Positions 18,596 through 28,322 of a DNA stretch of 64,000 bases are shown one piece after another. The translations under genes and the position numbers were made by a program. Within the stretch, counting starts at the first letter, position 1, and each line of letters opens with the position of its first letter. The DNA comes from Sarcodiotheca gaudichaudii (Eukaryota > Rhodophyta > Florideophyceae > Gigartinales > Solieriaceae). Below the pieces are notes generated by a model. That model was not told where the DNA came from and did no database searches. It saw only the letters and a program-made list of their open reading frames with translations. Where the stretch lies: positions 62,001-126,000 of the forward strand of contig JAUKVZ010000001.1 in NCBI GenBank assembly GCA_032355985.1, written 5' to 3'.

Positions 18596-20545
18596 TCAGC
18601 CTCCGGCGCCGGCGGCTTGGATGGCGTCGAGGACCTGCGAGGGCGTGTAGCCATCGCCATAGAGGATGGGGCGGCCATCGAGGCCGGGGCCGTAGATCGC
18701 CAGGAGGGGGATGCCGGCCCAGTTGAGTTCGTTCATCTTGGCCTTGCCGTCGGGATTGTCCTTTGTCAGGTCGATCTTCATGGCGGCGACGCCCGGCGCT
18801 TCGAGCTGTTCGACGATCTCCCTGCGATGGAGGACGCCGGATTCGAGGGCCTTGCAGTTGAGGCACCATTCGGCCGTGAAGTCGATGACGACCACATCGC
18901 CTCTGGCGATGGCCTCGTCGAACCTGGCGGGTGTGTAGTAGATCCAGTCGATCGGGCCGTGGCTTGCGAATCGCGGGGCGATGACGAGGGAGACGGCCGT
19001 GATAAAGAGGCCGACGCCGACGAACGTGAGGCGCTTCATCGGCGCTTTGGTCAGTTGAAGCGTGCGCAGGGCAAGCCAGAGGCCTGCGATGGCGGCGACG
19101 CCGAAGACGGCCCACCAGTACAGGCGCGTCGGCGGCTGGGGCGGATCGGCAAGCATCGAAGAGACGCCTGTGCCGACGAAGAAGATCGCCACGGCGATGA
19201 GCAGCATGCCCATCACCTGTTTGACGAGTTCACTGGCGGGGCCCGTGCGCGGGACCTTGTCGATCCACTTCGGATTAGCGGAGAGGATGAGATAGGGAAG
19301 CGCCATGCCGACGCCGATTGCTGTGAAGGTGGCCAGAGTGATTGGGGCGGGCTGCGTCGCGGCCCAGGCGCTGGCGACGCCCATCAGCGGCGCCGTGCAG
19401 GGCGTCGAGAGGATGGCTGTGAAGATGCCGAAGAGGAAGGAGCCGTGCAGCGAATCGTGCGAGGGATTTACGCGATAGACGGCCTGCGGCAGTTTCACAT
19501 TGACCTTGCCGAAGGCGACGAGCGCAAACGCGCCGACGATGGCGCCGATCACGATGGAGAACCACGGACGCTGGAAGAGCGCGCTGATCTGGTCGAAGCC
19601 GGAGATGAAGGCGATGGCGCCGCCGATCGCCAGCCAGAACGCGACCACGCCGAAGGACATGATCAGTCCGAGCAGGAAGCACTTGCGAGGATTTCCCGCG
19701 GCCTGACTCAGGCCCATGATCTTGATGGGAATGACGGGAAGCACGCAGGGCGTCATGTTCAGGAAGATGCCGCCGAGCGCTGCGATCAGCAGGAATATCG
19801 CCAATCCGATCGGACCTGAAGGATCGATGGAAAACTCGATGCCGAACGGGTTGAAGTCAATCGTCTGGCGCGTGGCGAGGCGCTGCCAGTCGGCGAGCAG
19901 CGCGAAGACGCCAATATCGAAGTCTTCGAACAGTTCGGGTTCATTCGGCGTGCTTTGTGATGCGCTGTCTTTGGCGATGATCGGGAGAGAGACATCCAGC
20001 GTCTCATCCATCGGCATCGTGCAGACGACATCGTCGCAGGCCTGGTAGCTGACGGTGATTGAGAAGTTGAGGTCCGTGCCGGGCGCCGCATCGGCGTCGA
20101 CGGCGACGGGGATGAATGCGATGGCTCGATCACCGAAGACGCCGTATTTGGCCGGCGCGGGCCCGAAGTTCACATCGACGTAGTGCACTTCGGGCCATTG
20201 GATGGGGCCGAGATTGACGCCTTCGGGCGCTTCGACGGCGATCTCCGTGTGGATCGGCGTGAAGCCTTCCATTTCCGGAGGGATGACGCTCTGTTCCTTG
20301 TTGGGGTGGACGTGCCAGCCGGAGGCGTGGTCGAACACGACGGCGATCGCGAGCTGCTCGCCCGGAAAGGCGCTGGTTCTCGAGGGCACGGCGCGAAGTT
20401 CGACTTCCTTCTCCGGCTCCTCTTCGAACTGGCCATCCTTGCCTCCGAAGGAAGGAAAGAGGGGCGTCGCTTCCGCCATTGGTGTGTGGCCGGGAAGGAC
20501 GAGGAGCAGGGCGGCGGCGATCGCCGCTGAGAGTGTGCGAATCAT
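18596..20545 (-). CDS. dsbD: Thiol:disulfide interchange protein DsbD
   Basis: A 649-residue inner-membrane electron carrier. A signal peptide precedes an N-terminal DsbC-type immunoglobulin domain with the Cys pair ACDDVVC. The central eight-helix DsbD/CcdA domain carries the two redox cysteines in NMTPCVLPVIPIKIMG and LSTPCTAPLMGV. The C-terminal periplasmic thioredoxin-like domain has VIDFTAEWCLNCKALE. All three domains of the E. coli protein are therefore present, passing electrons from cytosolic thioredoxin to the periplasm. GTGGAG lies 8 nt before the ATG at 20545; another ATG two codons earlier (20551) is too close to it. The gene is divergent from fliM. Confidence 0.94.
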   Translation of the reverse strand: MIRTLSAAIAAALLLVLPGHTPMAEATPLFPSFGGKDGQFEEEPEKEVELRAVPSRTSAFPGEQLAIAVVFDHASGWHVHPNKEQSVIPPEMEGFTPIHTEIAVEAPEGVNLGPIQWPEVHYVDVNFGPAPAKYGVFGDRAIAFIPVAVDADAAPGTDLNFSITVSYQACDDVVCTMPMDETLDVSLPIIAKDSASQSTPNEPELFEDFDIGVFALLADWQRLATRQTIDFNPFGIEFSIDPSGPIGLAIFLLIAALGGIFLNMTPCVLPVIPIKIMGLSQAAGNPRKCFLLGLIMSFGVVAFWLAIGGAIAFISGFDQISALFQRPWFSIVIGAIVGAFALVAFGKVNVKLPQAVYRVNPSHDSLHGSFLFGIFTAILSTPCTAPLMGVASAWAATQPAPITLATFTAIGVGMALPYLILSANPKWIDKVPRTGPASELVKQVMGMLLIAVAIFFVGTGVSSMLADPPQPPTRLYWWAVFGVAAIAGLWLALRTLQLTKAPMKRLTFVGVGLFITAVSLVIAPRFASHGPIDWIYYTPARFDEAIARGDVVVIDFTAEWCLNCKALESGVLHRREIVEQLEAPGVAAMKIDLTKDNPDGKAKMNELNWAGIPLLAIYGPGLDGRPILYGDGYTPSQVLDAIQAAGAGG

Positions 20546-20712
20546 GTTCATGGCTCCACGATAAACCGGCCGTAGGGAGAATTGTTCCCGCTAAGGGGCC
20601 GACACCCCGGGGGCACTCTTCAAGGGGCGATTTCAGGTCGTCCGATAGAGGACACGCAGGAGTCGCTCTGCTTGCGGCTTGCCGTGCGCTCCTGATCTCC
20701 GGAAGGGCCTTC

Positions 20713-21729
20713 TTGGCGGACATCCTCGACCAATCAGATATTGATGCTTTGATGTCCGCGATTGAGGACGGCGATGTCGATGACAACGCCGAGCATCGCC
20801 GGGTCTTCGGACGCCATCAGCGCGATCTGGAGACGCTGGAGATCAAGGAGTACGACTTCAAGCGCCCGGAGCGCGTCAGCAAGGACCAGATGCGGGCCCT
20901 GCAGACGCTGCATGAGGGCTTCGCGCGAAACTTCGGTGCGGCTCTGTCGGGATTTCTTCGCATGATCGTGGAGACGCGCGTCGTCTCCTGCGAGCAGATG
21001 ACGTACGCGGAGTACATCGCGGGGCTGCCCAATCCGACTTCCTTCAATCTGATCAAGGCGCCGCCGCTGGAAGGGCGGATCTGTTTGGAGATCAGTCCGC
21101 TGATCGTCTATCCGATCATCGATCGCCTGCTCGGGGGCAGCAATGCGGAGCTTTTCATTCCGCAGCGTCCGCTGACGGTGATTGAGGGGCGTCTGATTTC
21201 GCAGATCACGAATCGAGCCGTCGACTCTCTCAAGGAAGCGTGGGAGAGCATCCGGGATCTGGAGTTCGAGGTTTCGGAGACGGAATCGAATCCTCAGATC
21301 GTGCAGATCGTGCCGCCGAACGAGGTGGTGGTGGTCATTGGATTCGAGCTGAAGATGGCGAATCGAGCGGGCACGATGAATCTGTGCATTCCGTACGCCG
21401 TGATCGAGCCGCTGATGGATGAGCTGAACGCGCAGAGCTGGTTCAGCGTGGGTCAGCTCAAGGGCGTGCGGGAGTATGCGACGGATATCAGCTCCCGGCT
21501 GGAGCAGGCGGGGCTGGAGATCAGCGCGCTGCTGGCTGAATCCACGATGACGCTGGGCGATCTGATGCGGCTGGATGTGGGCGACATGATCGTCACCGAG
21601 AAATCGGCGCGGGAAAACATCGTGCTCTGCGTCGAGGGGCGGAAGAAGTTCCTCGCGAATGTGGGCCAGCTTCGCGGGGCTCGGGCGATCAAGATTCTGC
21701 GTCCTGTGACGCTGACGGATCGCGTCTGA
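20713..21729 (+). CDS. fliM: Flagellar motor switch protein FliM
   Basis: A 338-residue protein. The TTG at 20713 gives the conserved N-terminus (ILDQSDIDALMSAIEDG), the CheY-P-binding EIDALL-like peptide, and has GGAAGG 6 nt upstream. The middle domain (FARNFGAALSGFLRMIVE, TYAEYIAGLPNPTSFNLI, LIVYPIIDRLLGG) and C-terminal SpoA/FliN-like domain (AESTMTLGDLMRLDVGDMI) are complete. It forms the rotor C-ring with FliG and FliN and sets rotation direction. No other flagellar gene is in the window. It lies immediately upstream of the nusA leader and may be monocistronic. Confidence 0.96.
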   Translation: MADILDQSDIDALMSAIEDGDVDDNAEHRRVFGRHQRDLETLEIKEYDFKRPERVSKDQMRALQTLHEGFARNFGAALSGFLRMIVETRVVSCEQMTYAEYIAGLPNPTSFNLIKAPPLEGRICLEISPLIVYPIIDRLLGGSNAELFIPQRPLTVIEGRLISQITNRAVDSLKEAWESIRDLEFEVSETESNPQIVQIVPPNEVVVVIGFELKMANRAGTMNLCIPYAVIEPLMDELNAQSWFSVGQLKGVREYATDISSRLEQAGLEISALLAESTMTLGDLMRLDVGDMIVTEKSARENIVLCVEGRKKFLANVGQLRGARAIKILRPVTLTDRV

Positions 21730-21775
21730 GCGCACGGACCCCCAATTTCGGGCATCAGGCTCTCCGAATCCCTTG

Positions 21776-21805
21776 TTGACGCTTGTTCCGGCGGGCGCGT
21801 ACCAT
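21776..21805 (+). promoter_or_regulatory. Promoter of the nusA-infB operon
   Basis: TTGACG at 21776-21781 and TACCAT at 21800-21805 are 18 nt apart. Transcription would start near 21812, leaving a leader of about 410 nt before nusA. Confidence 0.55.
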
Positions 21806-21811
21806 GAGGGA

Positions 21812-22224
21812 TCGGTTTGAGTTCGGGTTCGTCGACGGCGGCGGGTTCCGGCTCAGTTGGACAAGGACGAACGCACGATGCGACGTGTCCGCGAACATGT
21901 GTAGCGCTCTCGGGTCAGTCCGGGAGCGGAGGTCTGAGGCGTCCTCGCGACAGATGCGAGCGACGACTCGGGGATGGAGTCTGTCGATGACCTAGCTTCA
22001 TCGAACAGACTGCCTCGGGATCTCCTGACGCGATCGGCGCCCCGACTGGGGGCGATCGGCTCGGCGCAGGGAGTTCCATGCCCTCGCGGACCACGCGCGT
22101 TTTTCGACGTACGTGGTCTTGTCTCGTTTTTGGAAGAGGCGGCAATCCTGCTGCAGGACATGAGATTCAGACAACCTGACAACCCGGCAATTGAAGACGG
22201 CATCCAGAGTTTGGAGCAGACGAC
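21812..22224 (+). ncRNA. Structured non-coding leader upstream of nusA
   Basis: About 410 nt without a credible gene but with a series of strong hairpins. 21906-21927 has 8 bp around GTCAGT. 21944-21960 is CTCGC/GCGAG. 21978-22011 has 13 bp with one bulged A. 22031-22058 is CGATC/GATCG plus GCCCC/GGGGC. 22089-22118 is GACCACG/CGTGGTC with inner CGT/ACG, followed by a broken T tract to 22131. The last looks like an attenuator 93 nt before the nusA start. In many bacteria rimP precedes nusA; no rimP-like protein is encoded here. No known RNA family was recognised. Confidence 0.5.
22089..22131 (+). terminator. Possible attenuator hairpin in the nusA leader
   Basis: GACCACG (22089-22095) pairs with CGTGGTC (22112-22118), with an inner 3-bp stem across a 2x2 internal loop. 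TTGTCTCGTTTTT follows. It is weaker than a standard terminator because the T run starts about 8 nt after the stem. Confidence 0.4.
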
Positions 22225-23829
22225 ATGAATGGCCAGGAAATGCTGAGAATCCTCGATTCGATCGCCCGTGATCGGAACATCGATCGCGACAGGCTCATCG
22301 AGGATCTTGAACTTGCGATGGTCTCGGCGGCGCGGAAGCACTTCAACACGCTCGACACCGAGGAGTTTCGCTGCAACATCGATCGCCTGACTGGCGAGAT
22401 GGTGATCCTTCGTCACGAAGAGCCGCTTGACATGACGATCGAGGAGCTCGGTCGCATCGCAGCGCAGACATTCAAGCAGGTGATGATTCAGAAGTTTCGC
22501 GAGGATGAGCGGAACAGTCTGTATGACGAGTTTTCCAAGCGCATCGGTGAGATCGTCACGGGCACGGCGCAGCGCTATGAGGGCGGCGCGCATGTGATCT
22601 CAATTGATCGCGCCGAAGGCTTCATGCCTCGCTCGGAGCAGATTCCCGGCGAGCAGTTTCAGCCGGGGGATCGTGTGCGATGCTTGATTCTGGACGTGCG
22701 CGATGTGGGCAACCAGGTGAAGATCGTTCTTTCACGCAGCCATCCGGACTTCATCAAGCGCCTCTTTGAGGTCGAGGTTCCGGAAGTCAGCGAGCGCGTG
22801 ATTGAGCTGAAGGCGATGGCGCGCGAAGCGGGCTATCGCACGAAGGTGGCGGTGTCTTCGATCGACTCGAAGGTCGACGCGGTCGGCGCGTGTGTCGGTG
22901 TGCGAGGCTCGCGCATCAAGAACATCGTTGATGAACTCAATGGCGAGAAGATTGACATCGTTCGCTGGAATGAATCGAGCCAAGTGCTGATTCAGAACGC
23001 GCTGAAGCCGGCCGAGGTTGCGGAGATCAGTCTGTGCTTTGAGCTTGGTCGCGCGACGGTGGTCGTCAATGACGATCAGCTTTCGCTGGCGATCGGCAAG
23101 CGCGGCCAGAACGTTCGTCTTGCCGCCCGTTTGACTGGTTGGGACATCGACATCCTGACGCCTGTTGAGTTCAACAAGGGTCTTGAGACGATGGCCAATA
23201 CGCTTGAGCCGCTGGAGGCGATCTCTGAAGAGATGATGGATCGTCTTGCGGCGCTTGGCTTTGTCAGCGTCTTCGATATCGAAGAGGCGGGCGCGGGCGT
23301 GCTGATCGATCAGCTCGAGATGCCGGAAGCGGATGCGCAGGCGGTCATCACTGCGGCGTCGGAGATGGCGCGACAGGTCGCCGAGACGCAGCAGAAGGAA
23401 AAGGAAGAGGCCGAGCGCAAGCGTCAGGAAGAGGAGGCGGCTGCCGGCCGCATTCTCGCCGGCGAATCGGTGGATGGCCCGGTTGCGGGCGATCTGGCGG
23501 CGGCGGCGATTCTTTCAGCGACAGGATCCGACGACGCGCCGACGGAGAGCGCGACGGATCCGGCGGAGCTGGAGCGCATCAGCGGCGCGGCGGAGGATCG
23601 CGTCGACGCGATTCTCAGCGGCGCCGAGCCGGTGCACACGCCGACTGAAGCAGAGCGCAAAGAAGAAACAAAGGAATCAAAGGGTGAGCCGGACGCCGGC
23701 TACGACCCGGGCGACGCCGAGGATTTTCCGGCGTCCAGTGAAGGCGATGACGAAGCAGGGGGAGAGATCCTCCAGGGCGCCATCGAAGAGACGATTGAAA
23801 AGAGTGGAGGCGCTGACGACTCGAACTGA
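22225..23829 (+). CDS. nusA: Transcription termination/antitermination factor NusA
   Basis: A 534-residue protein. Domains in order: N-terminal RNA polymerase-binding domain (MLRILDSIARDRNIDRDRLI), S1 domain (residues about 110-175), KH1 with GACVGVRGSRIKNIVDELNG, and KH2 with LAIGKRGQNVRLAARLTGW. A helix-hairpin-helix-like segment (MMDRLAALGFVSVFDIEEA) and a roughly 130-residue Ala/Glu/Asp-rich tail follow, longer than in Bacillus NusA. It binds RNA polymerase and nascent RNA to control pausing and termination. GGAG lies 9 nt before the ATG. It is first in the operon with infB, a ylxP-like gene and rbfA, a widely conserved order. Confidence 0.96.
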   Translation: MNGQEMLRILDSIARDRNIDRDRLIEDLELAMVSAARKHFNTLDTEEFRCNIDRLTGEMVILRHEEPLDMTIEELGRIAAQTFKQVMIQKFREDERNSLYDEFSKRIGEIVTGTAQRYEGGAHVISIDRAEGFMPRSEQIPGEQFQPGDRVRCLILDVRDVGNQVKIVLSRSHPDFIKRLFEVEVPEVSERVIELKAMAREAGYRTKVAVSSIDSKVDAVGACVGVRGSRIKNIVDELNGEKIDIVRWNESSQVLIQNALKPAEVAEISLCFELGRATVVVNDDQLSLAIGKRGQNVRLAARLTGWDIDILTPVEFNKGLETMANTLEPLEAISEEMMDRLAALGFVSVFDIEEAGAGVLIDQLEMPEADAQAVITAASEMARQVAETQQKEKEEAERKRQEEEAAAGRILAGESVDGPVAGDLAAAAILSATGSDDAPTESATDPAELERISGAAEDRVDAILSGAEPVHTPTEAERKEETKESKGEPDAGYDPGDAEDFPASSEGDDEAGGEILQGAIEETIEKSGGADDSN

Positions 23830-23902
23830 GTAGCAGCGCGTCCCGAGGACAGGATGCGGCGGCATGTGCCGGCCGCGAGATCGAATTTGTGCGGAGCAGA
23901 GT

Positions 23903-26743
23903 TTGGCGAAGCGAATCTTTGAGCTAGCGAAAGAGTTGGGTGTCACCTCCAAGGCCATCGTCACGAAGTGCCAGGCGGAGCAGATTCCCAACATGAACAA
24001 CCACATGTCCAGCGTTTCGGCGGGACTCGAGGCGACCATCGTCGAATGGTTCAGCGAGCCTGCGGAAGGCGGGACTGCGGTTGAAAGCACCGCGCATGTC
24101 GATCTGGAGAAGGTGCGCGCCAAGCCCAAGGCTCGCGCGAAGGCGAAGGCCAAGCCGAAGGCTCAGGCGAGTGCGGCGCCCACGGACGGCGAGGGCGACA
24201 GCGCACAGGAAGAGACTTCCGTGGCAGTCGCCGAGCCGCCTGAGGCTCCCGTTCAGCGGGAAGTGGCTGCGAAGGAGTCGACCGAGTCCACATCGGCGCC
24301 GAGCCAGGAAACGAAGAAGCCTGCGGCTGCTGCGGCGGCTGCTGCTGCGTCGCCGGAGCCGGCGCCTGCCGCGTCTGAGGACGATGACGCTAGTCGTGAT
24401 GATGGCGGCGCCGGCGCTGAAGTGAGCGACGCACCAAGCGGAGACTCGAAGACGCCCGAGCCGGTCATGAATGTGCCGGAGCGGCCGAAGGTTGTTGCGC
24501 CGGCCGGTCCTCGGCTTGAGGATCACATGCAGAAGCCGGCCAAGCTGTCCGGTCCGAAGGTTGTGCGCGTGGAAGCGCCGGAGAATGTGTCGAGCCCCAG
24601 ATCGCGTGGCGGCGGCGGTGGCGGCGGGATGTCCGGCGGCGGCATGCAGCGCGGCGGACGCGGCGCGGGCATGGGTGGACCGGGCGTTGTGCCCGGCGGA
24701 CCCCCGGATGACTCCGGGCGTTCATCGAGAAGAAACAAGCGACGTACGGGCAGCCCTGGTGAGGCGCAGCCTGCCAGGCGCGGCGGACGCGGCGCTGATC
24801 GAGGCGGCGGCGGCGCGGGCGCTGGAAGCTGGCGGCAGCAGGATCTCATCGAGCGTGAGGCGCGCCTGAATCGCGCCGGCGGATTCCTTCGTCAGCGCCG
24901 GCGTGAGATCAAGCGCAAGCAGCAGATGGGCTCGACCGAACGTGCGGCGACGCCGGCGACGACGGGCGGCGCCGTCAAGATCGCAGCGCCCTTCACGATC
25001 AAGGATCTCTCCAGCGCCACGGGCGTGCGCGCTTCGGAGATCATCAAGAAGCTCTTCCTCAAGGGAATCATGGCCACGGTCAACTCCGGCATTGAGACGG
25101 AGGAAGCCCAGGAGATCATGATCGATTACAACATCGAGCTTGAGGTGGAGTCGGCGCGCACGGCTGAGGAAGTCGTCACCGATGAATACGCCGAGCGCGA
25201 TGTTGTCGACGCTCGCAGACGTTCACCGGTGGTCACCATCCTCGGGCACGTCGATCACGGCAAGACATCGCTGCTCGATAAAATCCGCAAGACGGAGGTG
25301 GCGGCGGGCGAGGCCGGCGGCATCACGCAGGCGACCAGCGCGTTCCGTGTGCCTGTGCATACGGGCGATAAGGAACATCAGGTCGTCTTTATCGATACGC
25401 CGGGTCACGAGGCGTTCACGCAGATGCGCGCTCGCGGCGCCCAGATGACGGACATCGTCGTGCTGGTGGTCGCTGCGGATGACGGCGTTATGCCGCAGAC
25501 GGTTGAGTCGATCAATCACTCGAAGGCCGCGGAAGTGCCGCTGGTCGTCGCGCTGAACAAGATTGATCGCCCGGAAGTGAACGATGCGCAGATTCAGAAG
25601 ATCTACGGCCAGCTTGCTGAGCATGGCCTCAATCCGGTCGAGTGGGGCGGCGACACGGAGGTCGTCAAGACCAGCGCCGAAACGGGCGAAGGCATCGAGG
25701 AACTGCTCGAAACGCTGGACTATCAGGCGGAGCTGCTTGAGCTCTCCGGCGACTTCGGCGGTCCGGCCCGCGGCATCGTGATCGAGGCCGAGCCTGTCGA
25801 AGGCCGCGGCAGTGTCGCGAGCCTGCTGGTGCAGGATGGCGAACTGAAGGTTGGCCAGTTCATCGTCGCAGGTCGCGCTTTCGGGCGCGTGCGTGACATC
25901 ACGAATGATCGCGGCAAGCGTATCGACGGGGCGACGCCTGCCATGCCGGTGCAGATTTCAGGTCTGGACATGCTGCCGGATGCGGGTGATCGATTCTTCA
26001 TCGTCAGTTCGCTGAAGAAGGCGCAGGAAGCCGCAGAGCAGCGCCGAGATCGGGAACGCGAGCGCGAGCTTGCACAGCCGAAGGTGACGCTCGAAACCAT
26101 GTTCAGCCAGATGGAGGCGGGCAAGGTTGCGGAGCTTGTGGTTGTCATCAAGGCGGATGTGCAGGGCTCGGTCGACGTGTTGAAGAAGGCGGCCGAGGAC
26201 ATCACGACGGACGATGTTCGCGTGAAGGTGCTGCATGCCGCGGTCGGCGGCGTGACGGATTCGGACGTGCTTCTGGCGGACGCCTCAAGCGCCGTTGTCA
26301 TCGGCTTCAACGTCATCGCGTCTTCCAGCGCACGGCAGCTTGCCGAGCAGAAGAACGTCGAGATCCGCAACTACCAGGTCATCTACGACATCGTGGATGA
26401 TCTGAAGAAGGCGGCGGCGGGTCTGCTGGAACCGGAGATTCGTCAGGAAGTCATCGGGCATGCCGAGGTTCGCGCGGTCTTCAAGATCTCGAAGGTCGGC
26501 GCCGTGGCGGGTTGCTATGTGACCGACGGCGTGATCGAGCGAAACGCGTTCATCCGCGTGACGCGCGACGACATCGTGATCGAGAACGATCGCGTGCTTG
26601 AGCAGCTCAAGCGCTTCAAGGACGATTCGAAGGAAGTTCGCTCCGGTCAGGAGTGCGGCATGAAGATTGTGGGCTACGACGACATCAAGGAAGGCGACGT
26701 GCTCGAGTGTTATCGAAAGGTCGAGGTCGCACGCACGCTCTAA
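23903..26743 (+). CDS. infB: Translation initiation factor IF-2
   Basis: A 946-residue GTPase. The TTG at 23903 gives the standard start ([21 protein letters not shown]2_N domain) and has GGAG 6 nt upstream. A long Ala/Lys/Glu-rich linker contains an unusual Gly/Arg-rich block (about 24600-24690, several RGG-like repeats). A second IF2_N-like module ([20 protein letters not shown]) precedes the G domain: P-loop GHVDHGKTS near residue 448, [12 protein letters not shown]. Domains II, III and the fMet-tRNA-binding domain IV follow. It places initiator tRNA on the 30S subunit. A 73-bp gap follows nusA. Confidence 0.96.
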   Translation: MAKRIFELAKELGVTSKAIVTKCQAEQIPNMNNHMSSVSAGLEATIVEWFSEPAEGGTAVESTAHVDLEKVRAKPKARAKAKAKPKAQASAAPTDGEGDSAQEETSVAVAEPPEAPVQREVAAKESTESTSAPSQETKKPAAAAAAAAASPEPAPAASEDDDASRDDGGAGAEVSDAPSGDSKTPEPVMNVPERPKVVAPAGPRLEDHMQKPAKLSGPKVVRVEAPENVSSPRSRGGGGGGGMSGGGMQRGGRGAGMGGPGVVPGGPPDDSGRSSRRNKRRTGSPGEAQPARRGGRGADRGGGGAGAGSWRQQDLIEREARLNRAGGFLRQRRREIKRKQQMGSTERAATPATTGGAVKIAAPFTIKDLSSATGVRASEIIKKLFLKGIMATVNSGIETEEAQEIMIDYNIELEVESARTAEEVVTDEYAERDVVDARRRSPVVTILGHVDHGKTSLLDKIRKTEVAAGEAGGITQATSAFRVPVHTGDKEHQVVFIDTPGHEAFTQMRARGAQMTDIVVLVVAADDGVMPQTVESINHSKAAEVPLVVALNKIDRPEVNDAQIQKIYGQLAEHGLNPVEWGGDTEVVKTSAETGEGIEELLETLDYQAELLELSGDFGGPARGIVIEAEPVEGRGSVASLLVQDGELKVGQFIVAGRAFGRVRDITNDRGKRIDGATPAMPVQISGLDMLPDAGDRFFIVSSLKKAQEAAEQRRDRERERELAQPKVTLETMFSQMEAGKVAELVVVIKADVQGSVDVLKKAAEDITTDDVRVKVLHAAVGGVTDSDVLLADASSAVVIGFNVIASSSARQLAEQKNVEIRNYQVIYDIVDDLKKAAAGLLEPEIRQEVIGHAEVRAVFKISKVGAVAGCYVTDGVIERNAFIRVTRDDIVIENDRVLEQLKRFKDDSKEVRSGQECGMKIVGYDDIKEGDVLECYRKVEVARTL

Positions 26744-26777
26744 TCGCTGAGTCGAGCGGCGTTGCAGGCAGCCCGAG

Positions 26778-27173
26778 ATGTTGATCGGCGTGCTCCAGTT
26801 TGAGTTGATTATCCACGGATCGCAGTCCTTGAAAGACAAGCGTCGAGTCGTTCGCTCAGTGAAAGATCGCCTTCATCGCAACCATCAGGTGTCGGTGGCG
26901 GAAGTCGCTGCGCTGGATCATCAGCGGATGGCGGTGCTTGGCCTGGCGCTGGTGTCAAACTCTGCGAAGCGCATCAATCAGACGCTTGATGTGATCATCG
27001 ACAAGCTGCGTCATCTGGATGATGCAGAGCTTGGCGCCGTCAATCGGCAGATTGCCCATGGGCAGCAGATTGAAGGACTGGACGCCGAGTCCGAGATTGA
27101 CAAGGACGCGCTGGCGGCCGAGATGCTGGAGCGCGCTGCTTCAGACGCGGGCGACTGGGAGGACGCGACATGA
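26778..27173 (+). CDS. DUF503 family protein (YlxP-like)
   Basis: A 131-residue protein starting MLIGVLQFELIIHGSQSLKD and continuing KRRVVRSVKDRLHRNHQVSV, the hallmark of the DUF503/YlxP family. Family members lie between infB and rbfA in many Gram-positive bacteria and are linked to ribosome assembly; the molecular role is unclear. The C-terminal 35 residues are an acidic extension. Its stop overlaps the rbfA start by 4 bp, showing translational coupling. Confidence 0.92.
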   Translation: MLIGVLQFELIIHGSQSLKDKRRVVRSVKDRLHRNHQVSVAEVAALDHQRMAVLGLALVSNSAKRINQTLDVIIDKLRHLDDAELGAVNRQIAHGQQIEGLDAESEIDKDALAAEMLERAASDAGDWEDAT

Positions 27174-27589
27174 GTCTGCGCCACCAGAAGCTGGAATCCG
27201 CCCTTCGGCGCGCTCTTCAGCAGGTGCTGATGAAGGGGCTTTCGGATCCGCGCATGAAGGGATCGGCCACGGTGACGAGCGTGAAGGTTTCGACCGACGC
27301 GCGGGACGCCACGGTGTTCGTTTCCATTTTGCCGGAGGACACGGAGTCCATCTCGATGCATGCGCTTCGAAGCGCGGCCAAACACATACGAAGGCAGGCG
27401 GGGGATCTTGTCGAGATTCGTCGCATGCCTGATCTGCATTTCAAGCTGGATCGCGGCCTCAAGGAGCAGGCCGCGGTGCATGACTTAATTAATCGCGCAA
27501 GCGCCGAGCTTCGCGCGCTCGACAATGCCGGCTCTACGACAGAGAGCGGCGATCAGACGTCCGGAGAGCCGGACAAGGAGACATCGTGA
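27170..27589 (+). CDS. rbfA: 30S ribosome-binding factor RbfA
   Basis: A 139-residue protein with the single KH-like RbfA domain (ESALRRALQQVLMKGLSDPR near the start, then SVKVSTDARDATVFVS and RRMPDLHFKLDRG). It binds the 30S subunit and helps mature the 16S rRNA 5' region, especially in the cold. The C-terminal 25 residues are an acidic tail. It overlaps the ylxP-like gene before it and the next gene after it by 4 bp each. Confidence 0.94.
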   Translation: MSLRHQKLESALRRALQQVLMKGLSDPRMKGSATVTSVKVSTDARDATVFVSILPEDTESISMHALRSAAKHIRRQAGDLVEIRRMPDLHFKLDRGLKEQAAVHDLINRASAELRALDNAGSTTESGDQTSGEPDKETS

Positions 27590-28284
27590 GCAGCGCCCAG
27601 AGCGTCGATCAGATTCACGCATTGCTCAAGAAGCTTCGATCGAAGTACGAGCTCGGCGAGCCGCCGACCACGGAAGATCCGCTGCGTGAGCTTCTCTATT
27701 CATTTCTCCTTTGGGAGACGGTGAGCTCCAAGGCTGACGCCGCGATGCGCCGCATCGAGGAGTCGATCGTCGATATCAACGATCTGCGCATCTCGCTTCC
27801 GGATGAAGTGACGACGATGCTCGGCGAGCGATATCCGATGTGCAAGGAGCGCGCTGCGCAGCTTCAGTCGACGCTGCATTCGATCTATCTGAACGAGCAC
27901 GAGGTCACCCTTGAGCCGCTCCAGAAGATGCCGAAGAAGGATGCGAAGAAGTATCTGTCTGAGCTGGAAGGCATTCCACAGTTCGTCGCCGCCCGTGTGA
28001 TGCTGCTGAGCCTGGGCGGCCATGCAGTTCCCGTTGATGAGCGCCTGCTGGAGCGACTGATCGAGGCGGGGATCTTTGAAGAGGGGGCTGATCTTCACAA
28101 AGCGGCCTCGTCGCTGGAGCGCGCCATCAAGGCGAGCGATGGCGTTGAGGCTCACCTGCTGCTTCAGGCCTGGTGTGATGACAAATCCGCAAAGATTCCG
28201 AGCCTCACCGGTAGTAAGAGTCGTCCGAAGACTCGCACGTCTTCGGCGAAGAAGAAATCCAAGAAGACGGCCAAGTCCTCGTAG
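27586..28284 (+). CDS. Endonuclease III-like HhH protein lacking the catalytic lysine and iron-sulfur cluster
   Basis: A 232-residue protein starting at a GTG that overlaps the rbfA stop. The middle resembles the HhH-GPD fold of Nth/MutY. YLSELEGIPQFVAARVML stands where Nth has LPGVGRKTA, and AVPVDERLLERL keeps the catalytic-type Asp. The Nth lysine position is occupied by Phe, and the four cluster cysteines are absent. The C-terminus is a Lys/Ser-rich tail that could bind nucleic acid. In an operon of ribosome-assembly genes it may be a structural nucleic-acid-binding protein, not a glycosylase. The fold call is fairly sure; the function is unknown. Confidence 0.78.
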   Translation: MSSAQSVDQIHALLKKLRSKYELGEPPTTEDPLRELLYSFLLWETVSSKADAAMRRIEESIVDINDLRISLPDEVTTMLGERYPMCKERAAQLQSTLHSIYLNEHEVTLEPLQKMPKKDAKKYLSELEGIPQFVAARVMLLSLGGHAVPVDERLLERLIEAGIFEEGADLHKAASSLERAIKASDGVEAHLLLQAWCDDKSAKIPSLTGSKSRPKTRTSSAKKKSKKTAKSS

Positions 28285-28322
28285 TCGTTTTCAATCCGGC
28301 GAAGCGTCGAATCGGGAGAGAG

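Noticed and set aside
18473-19819. 448-codon plus-strand frame inside dsbD
   Set aside because: Highly charged, Asp/Gly/Arg-rich with no domain; shadow of DsbD, which has all expected cysteines. It also runs close to the tRNA transcript.
20734-21735. Minus-strand frame opposite fliM
   Set aside because: His/Arg-rich antisense shadow; FliM homology on the plus strand is unambiguous.
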